Assembly (NCBI GenBank): GCA_027451285.1
Contig: DAIDJP010000016.1
Span: 62,001-126,000 of the forward strand
From: Acidimicrobiaceae bacterium
GTDB lineage: Bacteria; Actinomycetota; Acidimicrobiia; Acidimicrobiales; RAAP-2
Reading direction: 5' to 3'
Length of the DNA stretch: 64,000 bases
A program made the translations under genes and the position numbers. The stretch's first letter is position 1; the number at the start of each line of letters is the position of its first letter. This document shows, one piece after another, positions 52,680 through 63,791 of the stretch. The notes beneath the pieces are model-generated. The model worked only from the letters and a program-made list of their open reading frames with translations. It was not told the DNA's origin and made no database searches.

Positions 52680-54758
52680 GTGGCGGCACGGATCATCATC
52701 GGACTCCTGATCACCGTCATCTGCGGGGCGATCGCCGGACGGCGCTTCTACTGGCTCTCGCGGCTGATTCGCAGCGGCCAGGCGGCCCCGCGCCGCTGGA
52801 ACGGCTTCGCGCCGGCGGCGGAGGCCGAGGTCGTCGAGGTCGCGGGTCAGAGGAAGCTGTTGCGCTGGAGCGTGCCCGGCACCGCCCACTTCTTCACCAT
52901 GTGGGGCTTCACGGTGCTGCTCCTCACCATCATCGAGGCCTACGGCGCCCTCTTCAACCGCAATTTCCACATCCCCCTGATCGGCACGAACGGGATCGTC
53001 GCCTTCATCGAGGACTTCTTCTCGGTCGCGGTACTCGTCTCACTCGTCGTCTTCACCGTGATCCGGATCCGCCAGGCCCCGGCCCGCAAGGACCGCTCGA
53101 GCCGCTTCTACGGTTCGCACCTGGGGGCCGCGTGGCTGACGCTGGCGCTGATCTCACTCGTGATCATCACGCTCCTGCTCTATCGCGCGGCCCAGATCAA
53201 CACCGGACACTTCCCGTTCTCGCACCCCTTCACGGGATGGGTCGGTTACGGCGGTCCCCTCCCGGGCCACGGTCCACTGCCGGTCGCCTCGTCGTGGGCA
53301 TTCGCCTCGAAGGTTGTCGCCAGTTGGCTGCACCCCTTGGGATACGGGGTGAACAGCACGCTCGAGGCCGTCTTCCTGCTCGCCAACATCGCCGTCATCA
53401 TGGGATTCCTGGTCTTCGTCTCCTATTCGAAGCACCTGCACATCTTCATGGCTCCCGTGAACGTCGCCTTCTCGCGTCGGCCGCGCGCGCTGGGCGCTCT
53501 CGACAAGACGCCCGACATGGACATGGAGCACGTGACCGAGGACACGGTCTTCGGCGCGGGATCAGTCAGGGACTTCACTTGGAAGCAGATGCTGGACTTT
53601 GCCACCTGCACCGAGTGCGGGCGCTGCCAGTCGGTCTGTCCGGCCTGGACGACGGGAAAGCCTCTCAGCCCCAAGCTCGTCATCATGGGACTGCGCGAGA
53701 ACATGTTCGCCTCGGCCGACTACCTGCTCTCGGGTGAGGGCGAGCCCGAGCGGCTGGTGCCCACGGTGATCGACCCCGACGTGCTCTGGAGCTGCACCAC
53801 GTGCGGCAGCTGCGTCGAGCAGTGCCCGGTCGACATCGAGCACGTCGACGCCATCATCGACATGCGCCGCTACGAGGTCCTGATGGAGTCGCGCTTTCCC
53901 AGCGAGGCGGGCCTCATGCTGCGCAACATGGAGAACCAGGGCGACCCGTGGGGTCTGGGGTCGTCCAAGCGCACCGACTGGCTGGCCGCACTCGACTTCG
54001 AGGTGCCGGTGGTCGCTGAATCAATCCCCGAGGACGTCGAGTACCTCTACTGGGTGGGATGTGCGGGAGCACTCGACGAGCGCGCCCGCAAGCAGGTGGA
54101 ATCCACCGCGCGCATGCTGCACCGCGCCGGGGTCAAGTTCGCGATCCTCGGGCCCAACGAGAGCTGCACCGGGGATCCCGCGCGGCGCCTGGGCAACGAG
54201 TACCTCTTCCAGGAGATGGCCAAGGCCAACGTCGCGACGTTGAACGGCGTGGGTGCGAAGAAGATCGTGGCGTCCTGTCCGCACTGCTTCAACACGATCA
54301 AGAACGAGTACCCGTCGTTGGGCGGCGACTACGAGGTGGTCCACCACTCCGAGCTGATGGGTCACCTCGTCGCGAGCGGACGTCTGGTGCCCGGGATCAA
54401 CTACACCGGCACCGTCACCTACCACGACCCCTGCTATCTGGGCCGTCACAACCGGATCTTCGACGAGCCGAGGAACGTCCTGTCCGCGGTGCCCGGCGTC
54501 ACCCAGATCGAGATGGAGAGGCATCGCGAACGCGGGTTCTGTTGCGGGGCCGGGGGAGCGCGCATGTGGATGGAAGAAACCATCGGCAAGCGCATCAACA
54601 TGGACCGCACCGAAGAAGCCCTCGGCACCGGGGCCGACGTCGTCTCGACGGCGTGCCCCTTCTGCATGATCATGCTGGACGACGCGGTGAAGGCCTCGGG
54701 CCGCGAGGATGTCGCAGTCCTCGACATCTCCCAGGTGGTCGAGCGCTCCCTGGGCTAG
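52680..54758 (+). CDS. Fe-S oxidoreductase, EtfD-like membrane electron-transfer protein
   Basis: 692 residues from GTG 52680. Five or six N-terminal membrane helices (about 1-255) resemble the cytochrome b-like domain of NarI/HdrE. Two 4Fe-4S motifs follow: CTECGRCQSVCP and CTTCGSCVEQCP. Two CCG domains come next (CPHCFNT / CYLGRHN and CCGAGGARMW / CPFCMIM). This is the layout of mycobacterial EtfD (Rv0338c-type), which passes electrons from fatty-acid beta-oxidation ETF to quinones. Its end overlaps the convergent PPOX gene by four bases. Confidence 0.8.
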   Translation: MAARIIIGLLITVICGAIAGRRFYWLSRLIRSGQAAPRRWNGFAPAAEAEVVEVAGQRKLLRWSVPGTAHFFTMWGFTVLLLTIIEAYGALFNRNFHIPLIGTNGIVAFIEDFFSVAVLVSLVVFTVIRIRQAPARKDRSSRFYGSHLGAAWLTLALISLVIITLLLYRAAQINTGHFPFSHPFTGWVGYGGPLPGHGPLPVASSWAFASKVVASWLHPLGYGVNSTLEAVFLLANIAVIMGFLVFVSYSKHLHIFMAPVNVAFSRRPRALGALDKTPDMDMEHVTEDTVFGAGSVRDFTWKQMLDFATCTECGRCQSVCPAWTTGKPLSPKLVIMGLRENMFASADYLLSGEGEPERLVPTVIDPDVLWSCTTCGSCVEQCPVDIEHVDAIIDMRRYEVLMESRFPSEAGLMLRNMENQGDPWGLGSSKRTDWLAALDFEVPVVAESIPEDVEYLYWVGCAGALDERARKQVESTARMLHRAGVKFAILGPNESCTGDPARRLGNEYLFQEMAKANVATLNGVGAKKIVASCPHCFNTIKNEYPSLGGDYEVVHHSELMGHLVASGRLVPGINYTGTVTYHDPCYLGRHNRIFDEPRNVLSAVPGVTQIEMERHRERGFCCGAGGARMWMEETIGKRINMDRTEEALGTGADVVSTACPFCMIMLDDAVKASGREDVAVLDISQVVERSLG

Positions 54759-55159
54759 CCCGCCGCCATGTCGACGGCGTTCACCCGGGTAGGTCGCACC
54801 GTGACGATGACGCGCGACGCGCCCGGACCGTCCCAGGCGCGCAGGTCCGCCCCGTACTTCGCGCCCACTTTGTCGGCGAACGTGTAGTCGGGGTCGTCGA
54901 CGATCTCGGCGTCGCCGCGCACCTCGAGGTACCTCGTGGGTCGCACGGGATCGAGGATGAAGAACGTCATCCCCGGATGGGCCTTCAGGTTCTTCACCTT
55001 CTGGCGCGAGGTGTGCAGGGAGAGCCTGATCTCGCCGTCCTCGGCGAGGAACCACACGGCCGAGAGCTGGGGGCGCACGTCGGGGCCGTTGGTGGCCAGG
55101 ATCGCCGTGGCGCTCTCGAGGAGGTCGCGGTGCGAGTCGGGGATCGTGGGAGTGGTCAT
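54755..55159 (-). CDS. PPOX-class (split-barrel) flavin/F420-dependent protein
   Basis: 134 residues. PDSHRDLLESATAILATNGPDVRPQLSAVWFLAEDGEI, then TSRQKVKNLKAHPGMTFFILDP and RYLEVRGDAEIVDDPDY are typical of the pyridoxine-5'-phosphate-oxidase-like split barrel. In actinobacteria many members use F420 and reduce small molecules. The substrate is unknown. It is divergent from the marR gene. Confidence 0.82.
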   Translation of the reverse strand: MTTPTIPDSHRDLLESATAILATNGPDVRPQLSAVWFLAEDGEIRLSLHTSRQKVKNLKAHPGMTFFILDPVRPTRYLEVRGDAEIVDDPDYTFADKVGAKYGADLRAWDGPGASRVIVTVRPTRVNAVDMAAG

Positions 55160-55232
55160 AGGCGCACCTTATTGCTGGACGTCGCCCGATTCCACCGTGA
55201 AGTACTACGTCGCACCTACTAAGGTTGGCCTT

Positions 55233-55673
55233 ATGACTTCGCGACAACCCACTCCCGACCAGGTGGCGCGCGCCCTCCAGTTGAGCATCCGCCTGCTCAA
55301 CCACCGGCTCCGCGTGGCGCCGGTCGACACCGGGCTCGCCCTGCCCGAGGCCTCGGCGCTCGCGCGACTCGACCGCCTGGGCGCGAGCGACGTGACGACG
55401 CTCGCGCGCGCCGAGGGCATCAGCGCACAGTCGATCGGCGCGACGATCGCCACCCTCGAGAGCCGCGGCTACGTCGAGCGCCGCCTCGACCCCGAGGATG
55501 GGCGCCGCCGGGTGCTGGTTCTCAGCGAGGCGGGCGCGGCGGCTCTCGCCGCGCGCCGCACCCAGCGGGCCGACCAACTGGCGCGCGCCCTCGCTGAGGA
55601 CTTCACGGTCGACGAGCTCGCGCGACTCCTTGACGCCGCGCCGTTGATCGAGCGTCTGGCCGAACGGTTGTGA
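55233..55673 (+). CDS. MarR-family transcriptional regulator
   Basis: 146 residues from ATG 55233; the longer track ORF runs through the promoter. The winged HTH is ASDVTTLARAEGISAQSIGATIATLESRGYVERRLDPEDGRRRVLVLSE. The following transporter starts in its stop (GTGA), so it probably controls that gene. AAGG-TTGG-CCTT just before the ATG is a small inverted repeat that may be its operator. Confidence 0.85.
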   Translation: MTSRQPTPDQVARALQLSIRLLNHRLRVAPVDTGLALPEASALARLDRLGASDVTTLARAEGISAQSIGATIATLESRGYVERRLDPEDGRRRVLVLSEAGAAALAARRTQRADQLARALAEDFTVDELARLLDAAPLIERLAERL

Positions 55674-57376
55674 CGACGACGCTCGATGCCCCGCCGAGCC
55701 GCTACCGGTGGATCGCACTGTCCAACACGACGGCGGCCGTCTTCATGTCGGCCCTCGACGGCTCGATCGTCCTCATCGCGCTGCCGCCCATCTTTCGCGG
55801 AATCCACCTCGACCCGTTGGCGCCGAGCTCGATCGGCTACCTGCTCTGGATGATCATGGGGTACCGGCTCGTCCAGGCCGTCCTCGTCGTCACGGTCGGT
55901 CGCTTCGGCGACATGTTCGGGCGCGTGCGCATCTACAACGCGGGCTTCGTCGTCTTCACCGCCGCCTCGATCCTGCTCTCCTTCGATCCCTTCACGCGCG
56001 GGGGCGGGGCGACGTGGCTGATCGGCTGGCGGGTGTTGCAGGCGATTGGCGGATCGATGCTCATGGCGAACTCGGCGGCGATTCTGACCGACGCCTTCCC
56101 CGCGAGCCAGCGCGGCTTCGCCCTCGGGATCAACCAGGTGGCGGCCCTCGCCGGGCAGTTCGTGGGGCTCGTCGCCGGGGGACTGCTCGCCTCGATCGAC
56201 TGGCGCCTCGTCTTTTGGATCAACGTGCCCATCGGTCTCTTCGGCACGATCTGGGCCTACCTGCAACTGGTCGAGACCGGCGAGCGCAAGCCCGGGCGCA
56301 TCGACTGGGCCGGCAACGTCACCTTCGCCCTGGGACTGGGCGCCCTGCTCTGGGGCGTGACCCAGGGCGTGCAGCCCTACCACGGCCAGGCGATGGGCTG
56401 GTCCAATCCGATGGTGGTGCTCGAGCTCGGCGGCGGGATTCTCCTGCTCGGCCTCTTCGCGTTCCTCGAGCGCCGCGCCGTCGATCCGATGTTCGACCTC
56501 GCACTCTTTCGCATCCGAGCCTTCTCGGCCGGCAACGTCGCCGCGTTTCTCGTGTCTCTTGTGCGCGGCGGCCTGCAGTTCATCCTCGTGATCTGGCTCC
56601 AGGGGATCTGGCTGCCCCTGCACGGCTACTCCTTCTCGCGCACGCCGCTCTGGTCGGGGGTGTTCCTGCTTCCCATGACGGTCGGCATGCTGCTCGCCGG
56701 ACCCCTCTCGGGGTACCTGTCGGATCGCTTCGGCTCGCGCCGACTCGCGACGAGCGGACTGGTGGTCTTCGGGGCCAGCCTGCTCGGACTGCTGGCGCTG
56801 CCCGTGAGCTTCTCCTACGCGCCCTTCGCGATTCTGATCACTCTCAACGGCATCGGCGGGGGGATGTTCGCCGCGCCCAACACGTCATCGATCATGGGCT
56901 CGGTGCCGGCGAATCAGCGCGGCGAGGCCTCGGGGATGCGCGCCACCTTCATGAACTCGGGCACCGCGCTCTCGATCGGCGTCTTCTTCTCGATCATGAT
57001 CGCCGGACTCGCCCGCCACTTGCCCCAGGCGCTCTCGAGCGGCCTCGTCGCGCGCGGCGTGCCGGTCGCGGCGGCCCAGCACGTGGCGACGCTGCCGCCC
57101 GTGGCCTCGCTGTTCGCCACCTTGCTCGGGGTCAATCCCATCGCACATCTGCTCGCGGCGAGCCACGTGCTCGCGAACCTCGCCAATCCGACGGCGGTCA
57201 CCTCGCCGCGCTTCTTCGCGCACCTCTTGAGTCACCCCTTCGGCGAGGGACTCGCGCCGGTTCTCTGGGCGAGTGTCGCCTGCACCGTGGCGGCGCTGCT
57301 CGCCTCGGCCTCGCGCGGGCGTGACGCGCGCCGCAGCGAAGCGGCGATCGTCGTCGACGTCGACGCCGACCACTAG
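55670..57376 (+). CDS. MFS drug/H+ antiporter, DHA2-like (14 TM)
   Basis: 568 residues from GTG 55670. About fourteen membrane segments are seen. Motif-A-like GRFGDMFGRVRIYNAG lies after TM2, and motif C-type region is NQVAALAGQFVGLVAGG. LDGSIVLIALPPI in TM1 corresponds to the D1 motif (LDxTxVNVALP) of DHA2 proteins. It is coupled with marR, which indicates inducible efflux. The natural substrate is unknown. Confidence 0.85.
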   Translation: MTTTLDAPPSRYRWIALSNTTAAVFMSALDGSIVLIALPPIFRGIHLDPLAPSSIGYLLWMIMGYRLVQAVLVVTVGRFGDMFGRVRIYNAGFVVFTAASILLSFDPFTRGGGATWLIGWRVLQAIGGSMLMANSAAILTDAFPASQRGFALGINQVAALAGQFVGLVAGGLLASIDWRLVFWINVPIGLFGTIWAYLQLVETGERKPGRIDWAGNVTFALGLGALLWGVTQGVQPYHGQAMGWSNPMVVLELGGGILLLGLFAFLERRAVDPMFDLALFRIRAFSAGNVAAFLVSLVRGGLQFILVIWLQGIWLPLHGYSFSRTPLWSGVFLLPMTVGMLLAGPLSGYLSDRFGSRRLATSGLVVFGASLLGLLALPVSFSYAPFAILITLNGIGGGMFAAPNTSSIMGSVPANQRGEASGMRATFMNSGTALSIGVFFSIMIAGLARHLPQALSSGLVARGVPVAAAQHVATLPPVASLFATLLGVNPIAHLLAASHVLANLANPTAVTSPRFFAHLLSHPFGEGLAPVLWASVACTVAALLASASRGRDARRSEAAIVVDVDADH

Positions 57377-57394
57377 TCGAGAGAAAGTGACGAG

Positions 57395-57432
57395 TTCACA
57401 CGCCCGAAACACGTCGCTAACGGTTCCGAAAT
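57395..57432 (+). promoter_or_regulatory. GlnR-like box upstream of amt
   Basis: TTCAC-n6-GAAAC-n6-CTAAC-n6-GAAAT fits the actinobacterial GlnR pattern gTnAC-n6-GaAAC repeated twice with exact 6-base gaps. It begins 102 bases before the amt start. GlnR activates amt-glnK under nitrogen limitation in Streptomyces and mycobacteria. Whether this organism has GlnR cannot be seen here. Confidence 0.55.
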
Positions 57433-57496
57433 CCTCGCTTGACACACTGGGTCAAACGAGGTCAGCGCTGCCCTCCTGTCTCAAGAAGGAGCGGAT

Positions 57497-59252
<1,756 letters not shown>

Positions 59253-59301
59253 TCCATTCCCCCCCGGACTAGCCAACCCACCATCGCCGGTGGGTGAGGG
59301 A

Positions 59302-59337
59302 ACCACGAGGACCGGCCCGCGGGCCGGTCCTCGTGGT
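59302..59337. terminator. Perfect 36-bp palindrome, bidirectional terminator candidate
   Basis: A fully palindromic GC-rich sequence, stem up to about 16-17 bp with minimal loop (ACCACGAGGACCGGCCC and its complement). It lies between the convergent glnK and gpmA genes. No T-run follows on either side, so it is a strong hairpin and not a textbook intrinsic terminator. Confidence 0.65.
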
Positions 59338-59390
59338 GTCATCGGCCCTGATCGGCAGGATCGTTTCCGGTAGACAGCGGGGGTGACTGG

Positions 59391-60143
59391 TTAGCCGGCC
59401 TGGCGCGCGACGGCGGCCGCGGCGGCCTTGGCCGCCTCGGGGTCGCCGAGGTATCCCGCTTCGACGATGTCGAGGCTCGCGTCCAAGCGGATGCGATAGG
59501 GGATGCCCGTCGGGATCTCGAGGCTCGCGATGTCGTCCTCGCTGATGTTCTCCAGGATCATGCGCACTGCGCGCAGCGAGTTGCCGTGCGCCACGACAAT
59601 GACGCTGCCGCCGCGCGTCGACTCGCGGCGCAGGTCCTCGTTGATCACGTCGGCGAGGTAGGGGCGCACGCGCGCGACGACGTCTTTCAAACACTCGGTC
59701 GCGGGCAGGAAGTTCGCCGGCACGTCGCGATAGCGCGGGTCGTTACCGACCGCGCGCGGGTCGTCGTCGGCGAGCGTGGGCGGGGGCACGTCGTAGCTGC
59801 GCCGCCAGAGGGTGACCTGCTCGAGGCCGAACTTCTCCGCGGTCTGCTTCTTGTCCTGACCCGTCAGGGCTCCGTAGTGGCGCTCGTTGAGCCGCCAGCT
59901 ACGCGTGACCGGCAGCCAGGAGCGGCCGGCCTCGTGCAGGGCGATCTCGGCGGTGCGGATCGCGCGGGTGAGAACCGACGTGTGCAGCACCCGCAGGTCG
60001 AGGTCGGCCTCGCGCAGGAGACGGCCCGCCTGGGCCGCCTCGTCTTCGCCGAGGGGGGTCAGGTCGACGTCGGTCCAGCCCGTGAAGAGGTTGAGCTCGT
60101 TCCACGCGGACTGGCCGTGTCGCAGGAGGATCAGATCGGACAC
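59391..60143 (-). CDS. gpmA: 2,3-bisphosphoglycerate-dependent phosphoglycerate mutase
   Basis: 250 residues from GTG 60143; the track ORF extends upstream through non-coding sequence. Catalytic His is in LILLRHGQSAWN, followed by FTGWTDVDLTPLGEDEA, ERHYGALTGQDKKQTAEKFG and VVAHGNSLRAV with the second His. It interconverts 3- and 2-phosphoglycerate in glycolysis. Its C-terminus is an Ala-rich tail. Confidence 0.92.
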   Translation of the reverse strand: MSDLILLRHGQSAWNELNLFTGWTDVDLTPLGEDEAAQAGRLLREADLDLRVLHTSVLTRAIRTAEIALHEAGRSWLPVTRSWRLNERHYGALTGQDKKQTAEKFGLEQVTLWRRSYDVPPPTLADDDPRAVGNDPRYRDVPANFLPATECLKDVVARVRPYLADVINEDLRRESTRGGSVIVVAHGNSLRAVRMILENISEDDIASLEIPTGIPYRIRLDASLDIVEAGYLGDPEAAKAAAAAVARQAG

Positions 60144-60258
60144 GGTCTCAGCGTACCGAGCCCCGGCAGGGGGTGGTTCCGCGCCCCCGCGCCAGAAGCC
60201 CTGGAATTCCAGGGGTTTCGAGAGTCTTGGCCTATCTGTCACATAACGTAGATACTTT

Positions 60259-60279
60259 CTTGACAAGTAGGGGCTCAAG
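60259..60279 (+). promoter_or_regulatory. HAIR (HspR operator) in the dnaK promoter
   Basis: CTTGACA-N7-GCTCAAG fits the HspR-associated inverted repeat CTTGAGT-N7-ACTCAAG in half-site length and spacing. The left half contains TTGACA (60260-60265), which serves as -35 for a promoter with TACACT at 60284-60289 (18-bp spacer). HspR bound here would cover the promoter. hspR is the fourth gene of the operon, giving feedback control. Confidence 0.75.
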
Positions 60280-60345
60280 TTAGTACACTGGTCCGCGTGA
60301 GTCGTGGGCATCTGGACGGTCCGGCCCCCGCAACGAAGGAGCATC

Positions 60346-62169
60346 ATGGCTAAGGCAGTCGGCATCGACCTGGGAACGACCAACTCGGTCGTCAGCGTGC
60401 TGGAGGCGGGCGAACCCGTCGTCATCCCCAACGCGGAGGGCGGTCGCACTACGCCGTCGGTGGTGGGTTTCTCCAAGACCGGCGAGGTGCTGGTCGGCGA
60501 AGTCGCCAAGCGTCAGGCGATCACCAACCCCGAGCGCACCATCCGCTCGGTCAAGCGTCACATGGGCGAGAACTGGACCGTCGACATCGACGGCACCAAG
60601 TACACGGCCCAGGAGATCTCGGCGCGCATCCTGCAGAAGCTCAAGCGCGACGCCGAGGCCTACCTCGGTGACACCGTGACCCAGGCCGTCATCACCGTGC
60701 CGGCCTACTTCAACGACGCCCAGCGCACCGCCACCAAGGAGGCCGGTCAGATCGCGGGCCTCGAGGTATTGCGCATCGTGAACGAGCCCACCGCGGCCGC
60801 GCTCGCCTACGGCCTCGACAAGGGTCCGGCCGAGCAGACGGTCCTCGTCTTCGACTTGGGCGGCGGCACGTTCGACGTGTCGGTCCTCGAGATCGCCGAC
60901 GGCGTCTTCGAGGTGAAGTCCACCCACGGCGACACCCACCTGGGTGGCGACGACTGGGACGACGCCGTGATGCAGTGGCTCATCAAGACGTTTAAGGACA
61001 CCGAGGGCGTGGACCTGGCCACTGACAAGATGGCCGTCCAGCGCCTGAAGGAGGCCGCCGAGAAGGCGAAGATCGAGCTCTCCAGCGTTCAGGAGACGAC
61101 GGTCAACCTGCCCTTCATCACCGCGACGGCCGAGGGCCCCAAGCACCTCGACCTGAAGCTCTCACGAGCCAAGTTCAACGAGCTGACCGCCGACCTCGTC
61201 GAGCGCTGCCGCAAGCCCTTCGACCAGGCGATCAAGGACGCCGGGCTGACGCTTGACAAGATCGACCACGTCATCCTGGTCGGCGGCTCGACGCGCATCC
61301 CCGCGGTCCAGGAGCTCGTCACCCGCGTGACCGGCAAAGAGCCCAACAAGGGCGTCAACCCCGACGAGGTCGTCGCCGTCGGCGCGGCCGTGCAGGCCGG
61401 CGTCTTGAAGGGCGACGTGAAGGACATCCTCCTGCTCGACGTGACCCCGCTGTCTCTCGGCATCGAGACCAAGGGCGGCGTGATGACCAAGATCATCGAG
61501 CGCAACACGACGATCCCGACCAAGAAGTCCCAGATCTTCACGACGGCCGACGACAACCAGCCGAGCGTGGAGGTGCACGTCCTCCAGGGCGAGCGCGAGA
61601 TGGCCTCCTACAACCAGACCCTGGGCAAGTTCCAGCTGGTGGGGATCCCGCCCGCGCCGCGCGGCGTGCCCCAGATCGAGGTGACCTTCGACATCGACGC
61701 CAACGGCATCGTGCACGTCTCGGCGAAGGACCAGGCGACCGGCGCGACCCAGTCGATGACGATCACCGGCGGCTCCTCGCTCTCCAAGGAGGAGATCGAC
61801 CGCATGGTGCGCGACGCCGAGGCCCACGCCGAGGACGACCGCAAGCGCCGCGACGAGGCCGAGGTGCGCAACAACGCCGACGGGCTGGTCTACCAGACCG
61901 AGAAGCTGTTGAAGGACCAGGCCGAGTCGTTCCAGGGCAGTGAGCGCGACGACGTCGAGGCCGGACTCGCCGGTCTCAAGGAGGCCCTCGCGGGCACCGA
62001 CGTCGAGGCGATCAAGGCCGCGACGGAGAAGCTCCTCACCGCGAGCCAGGGATTCAGCCAGCGCCTCTACGAGGAGGCGGCCAAGGCCAACGCCAGCGCC
62101 GGCACCGGCGCCGGCGAATCTGCGGCCGGCAACGACGACGAGATCGTCGACGCCGAGATCGTGGAGTGA
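60346..62169 (+). CDS. dnaK: Hsp70 chaperone DnaK
   Basis: 607 residues from ATG 60346 (RBS AAGGAG). Hsp70 signatures: [40 protein letters not shown], and the substrate-binding domain with [14 protein letters not shown]. The end [11 protein letters not shown] is the conserved acidic tail. It folds proteins with GrpE and DnaJ, encoded next. The stop overlaps the grpE start. Confidence 0.97.
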   Translation: MAKAVGIDLGTTNSVVSVLEAGEPVVIPNAEGGRTTPSVVGFSKTGEVLVGEVAKRQAITNPERTIRSVKRHMGENWTVDIDGTKYTAQEISARILQKLKRDAEAYLGDTVTQAVITVPAYFNDAQRTATKEAGQIAGLEVLRIVNEPTAAALAYGLDKGPAEQTVLVFDLGGGTFDVSVLEIADGVFEVKSTHGDTHLGGDDWDDAVMQWLIKTFKDTEGVDLATDKMAVQRLKEAAEKAKIELSSVQETTVNLPFITATAEGPKHLDLKLSRAKFNELTADLVERCRKPFDQAIKDAGLTLDKIDHVILVGGSTRIPAVQELVTRVTGKEPNKGVNPDEVVAVGAAVQAGVLKGDVKDILLLDVTPLSLGIETKGGVMTKIIERNTTIPTKKSQIFTTADDNQPSVEVHVLQGEREMASYNQTLGKFQLVGIPPAPRGVPQIEVTFDIDANGIVHVSAKDQATGATQSMTITGGSSLSKEEIDRMVRDAEAHAEDDRKRRDEAEVRNNADGLVYQTEKLLKDQAESFQGSERDDVEAGLAGLKEALAGTDVEAIKAATEKLLTASQGFSQRLYEEAAKANASAGTGAGESAAGNDDEIVDAEIVE

Positions 62170-62717
62170 CCGTGGGAGATGAGTCGTTGAACGACGCCGT
62201 CGAGGCGGCTGAGGAGATCGTCGCCGAGGCCAACGCCAGCGCCGGCTTCGATGCCGGCGCCGACGCGCCCGGCGAGGTCGACGAGCGCAGCGACGTCGAG
62301 CGCGAGCGCGACGAGTACCTGGGGACGCTCCAGCGCCTCCAGGCGGACTTCGAGAACTACCGCAAGCGCGTGGCGCGTCAGGCCGACGACGCGGCCACGC
62401 GCGCCGCGGGCGATCTCGTGGCGAAACTCCTGCCCGTGCTCGACGCGTTCGACCTCGCAGTCGCGCACTTCACCGCGGCCGACACCGACGAAGGCATAGC
62501 CCTCGCCCAGGCGCGCGGGCTCACCCTCGACACGTTGGCCAAGGAAGGCCTCGAGCGCATCGACGAGGTGGGTGTGCTGTTCGATCCCACCGTGCACGAC
62601 GCGGTCGCCCACGACGCGGGCGACGGCGAGAGCCAGGTGGTCGAGGAGGTCCTGCGGGCCGGCTATCGCTGGAAGGGAGCGGTGCTGCGCCCGGCGATGG
62701 TGAGAGTGAAGGGCTAG
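62166..62717 (+). CDS. grpE: GrpE nucleotide exchange factor
   Basis: 183 residues from GTG 62166, coupled to dnaK (GTGA). An acidic Ala-rich N-terminus is followed by the coiled coil [37 protein letters not shown] and the beta domain [12 protein letters not shown] ... [24 protein letters not shown]. It releases ADP from DnaK. Confidence 0.93.
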   Translation: MTVGDESLNDAVEAAEEIVAEANASAGFDAGADAPGEVDERSDVERERDEYLGTLQRLQADFENYRKRVARQADDAATRAAGDLVAKLLPVLDAFDLAVAHFTAADTDEGIALAQARGLTLDTLAKEGLERIDEVGVLFDPTVHDAVAHDAGDGESQVVEEVLRAGYRWKGAVLRPAMVRVKG

Positions 62718-63791
62718 ATGGCCGAACGAGAGTGGTTCGACAAGGACTACTACAAGGTGCTGGGCGTCACGTCGAGCGCGACGGACAAGGAGATCACCCG
62801 CGCCTATCGCAAGCTCGCGAAGGAACTCCACCCCGACACGAACCCCGGCAGCGAGGAGAAGTTCAAGGAGATCTCCGCCGCCTACGACGTGCTCGGTGAC
62901 GCGGACAAGCGCAAGGAGTACGACGAGGTGCGCCGCCTAGGCCCGGCCGCGGCCGGTTTCGGTGGTGGCGGCTTCGGCGGAGGATTCGGGGCCAACGCGG
63001 CCGACTTCGGCGACCTCGGGGACCTCTTCGGGGGTCTCTTCGGGGGACGGCGCCAGCGCGCCGCGCGCGGCGCCGACGTGGAGACCGCCCTGCACCTCGC
63101 CTTCAAGGACGCGGTGCAGGGCATCACGACGACCGTGACCCTGCCGAGCAACGAGGCCTGTCACACCTGCGGCGGCCGCGGTGCGGCGCCGGGCAGCGGG
63201 TTCGTGACCTGTGAGCGCTGCGGCGGACGCGGCGTGTTGAACGACGACCAGGGTCCCTTCGCGATGTCGAGCATCTGCCCGGTCTGTCAGGGACGCGGCG
63301 GGCGCATCGTGACGCCCTGTCCGACGTGCGCGGGCACCGGACGCGAGCCCTCCTCTCGTCGCGTGAACGTGCGCATCCCGCCCGGGGTGGTCGACGGCCA
63401 GCGCATCCGCTTGAAGGGCAAGGGCAATCCCGGTTCTCGCGGCGGCCCGGCCGGTGACCTCTTCGTCGACGTGCACGTGGCGAGCGAGCCCAACTTCGCC
63501 CGGCGCGGCCGCGACGTCACGACGAACGTGACCGTGCCAATCACCGCCGCCATGCTCGGCACCACGGTGACGGTGCCCACGTTGGACGATCCGGTCACCC
63601 TGAAGGTGCCCGCCGGCACCCAGGCCGGCCAGACCATGCGCGTGCGCGGGCGCGGCGTGCCGGCCCACGGAAAGAACCCGGCGGGCGACCTGCTCGTGAC
63701 CGTCCAGGTCGCGATCCCCAAGAAGTTGAACAAGGAGCAGCGCAGCGCCGTCGAGCGCCTGGCGCACGCGCTCGGTGAGGACGAGTCGTGA
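62718..63791 (+). CDS. dnaJ: Co-chaperone DnaJ
   Basis: 357 residues, starting directly after the grpE stop. The J domain ([34 protein letters not shown], with HPD), a Gly/Phe-rich region ([10 protein letters not shown]), four zinc repeats ([32 protein letters not shown]) and the C-terminal substrate domains are present in standard order. It is a type I DnaJ of the actinobacterial dnaK operon. Confidence 0.95.
   Translation: MAEREWFDKDYYKVLGVTSSATDKEITRAYRKLAKELHPDTNPGSEEKFKEISAAYDVLGDADKRKEYDEVRRLGPAAAGFGGGGFGGGFGANAADFGDLGDLFGGLFGGRRQRAARGADVETALHLAFKDAVQGITTTVTLPSNEACHTCGGRGAAPGSGFVTCERCGGRGVLNDDQGPFAMSSICPVCQGRGGRIVTPCPTCAGTGREPSSRRVNVRIPPGVVDGQRIRLKGKGNPGSRGGPAGDLFVDVHVASEPNFARRGRDVTTNVTVPITAAMLGTTVTVPTLDDPVTLKVPAGTQAGQTMRVRGRGVPAHGKNPAGDLLVTVQVAIPKKLNKEQRSAVERLAHALGEDES

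Noticed and set aside
54021-55718. 565-codon minus-strand ORF
   Set aside because: Shadow of the etfD-like, PPOX and marR genes; it is low in complexity and spans several real genes.
55708-57324. 538-codon plus-strand ORF
   Set aside because: Alternate frame of the MFS transporter, Arg/Pro-rich without membrane segments.
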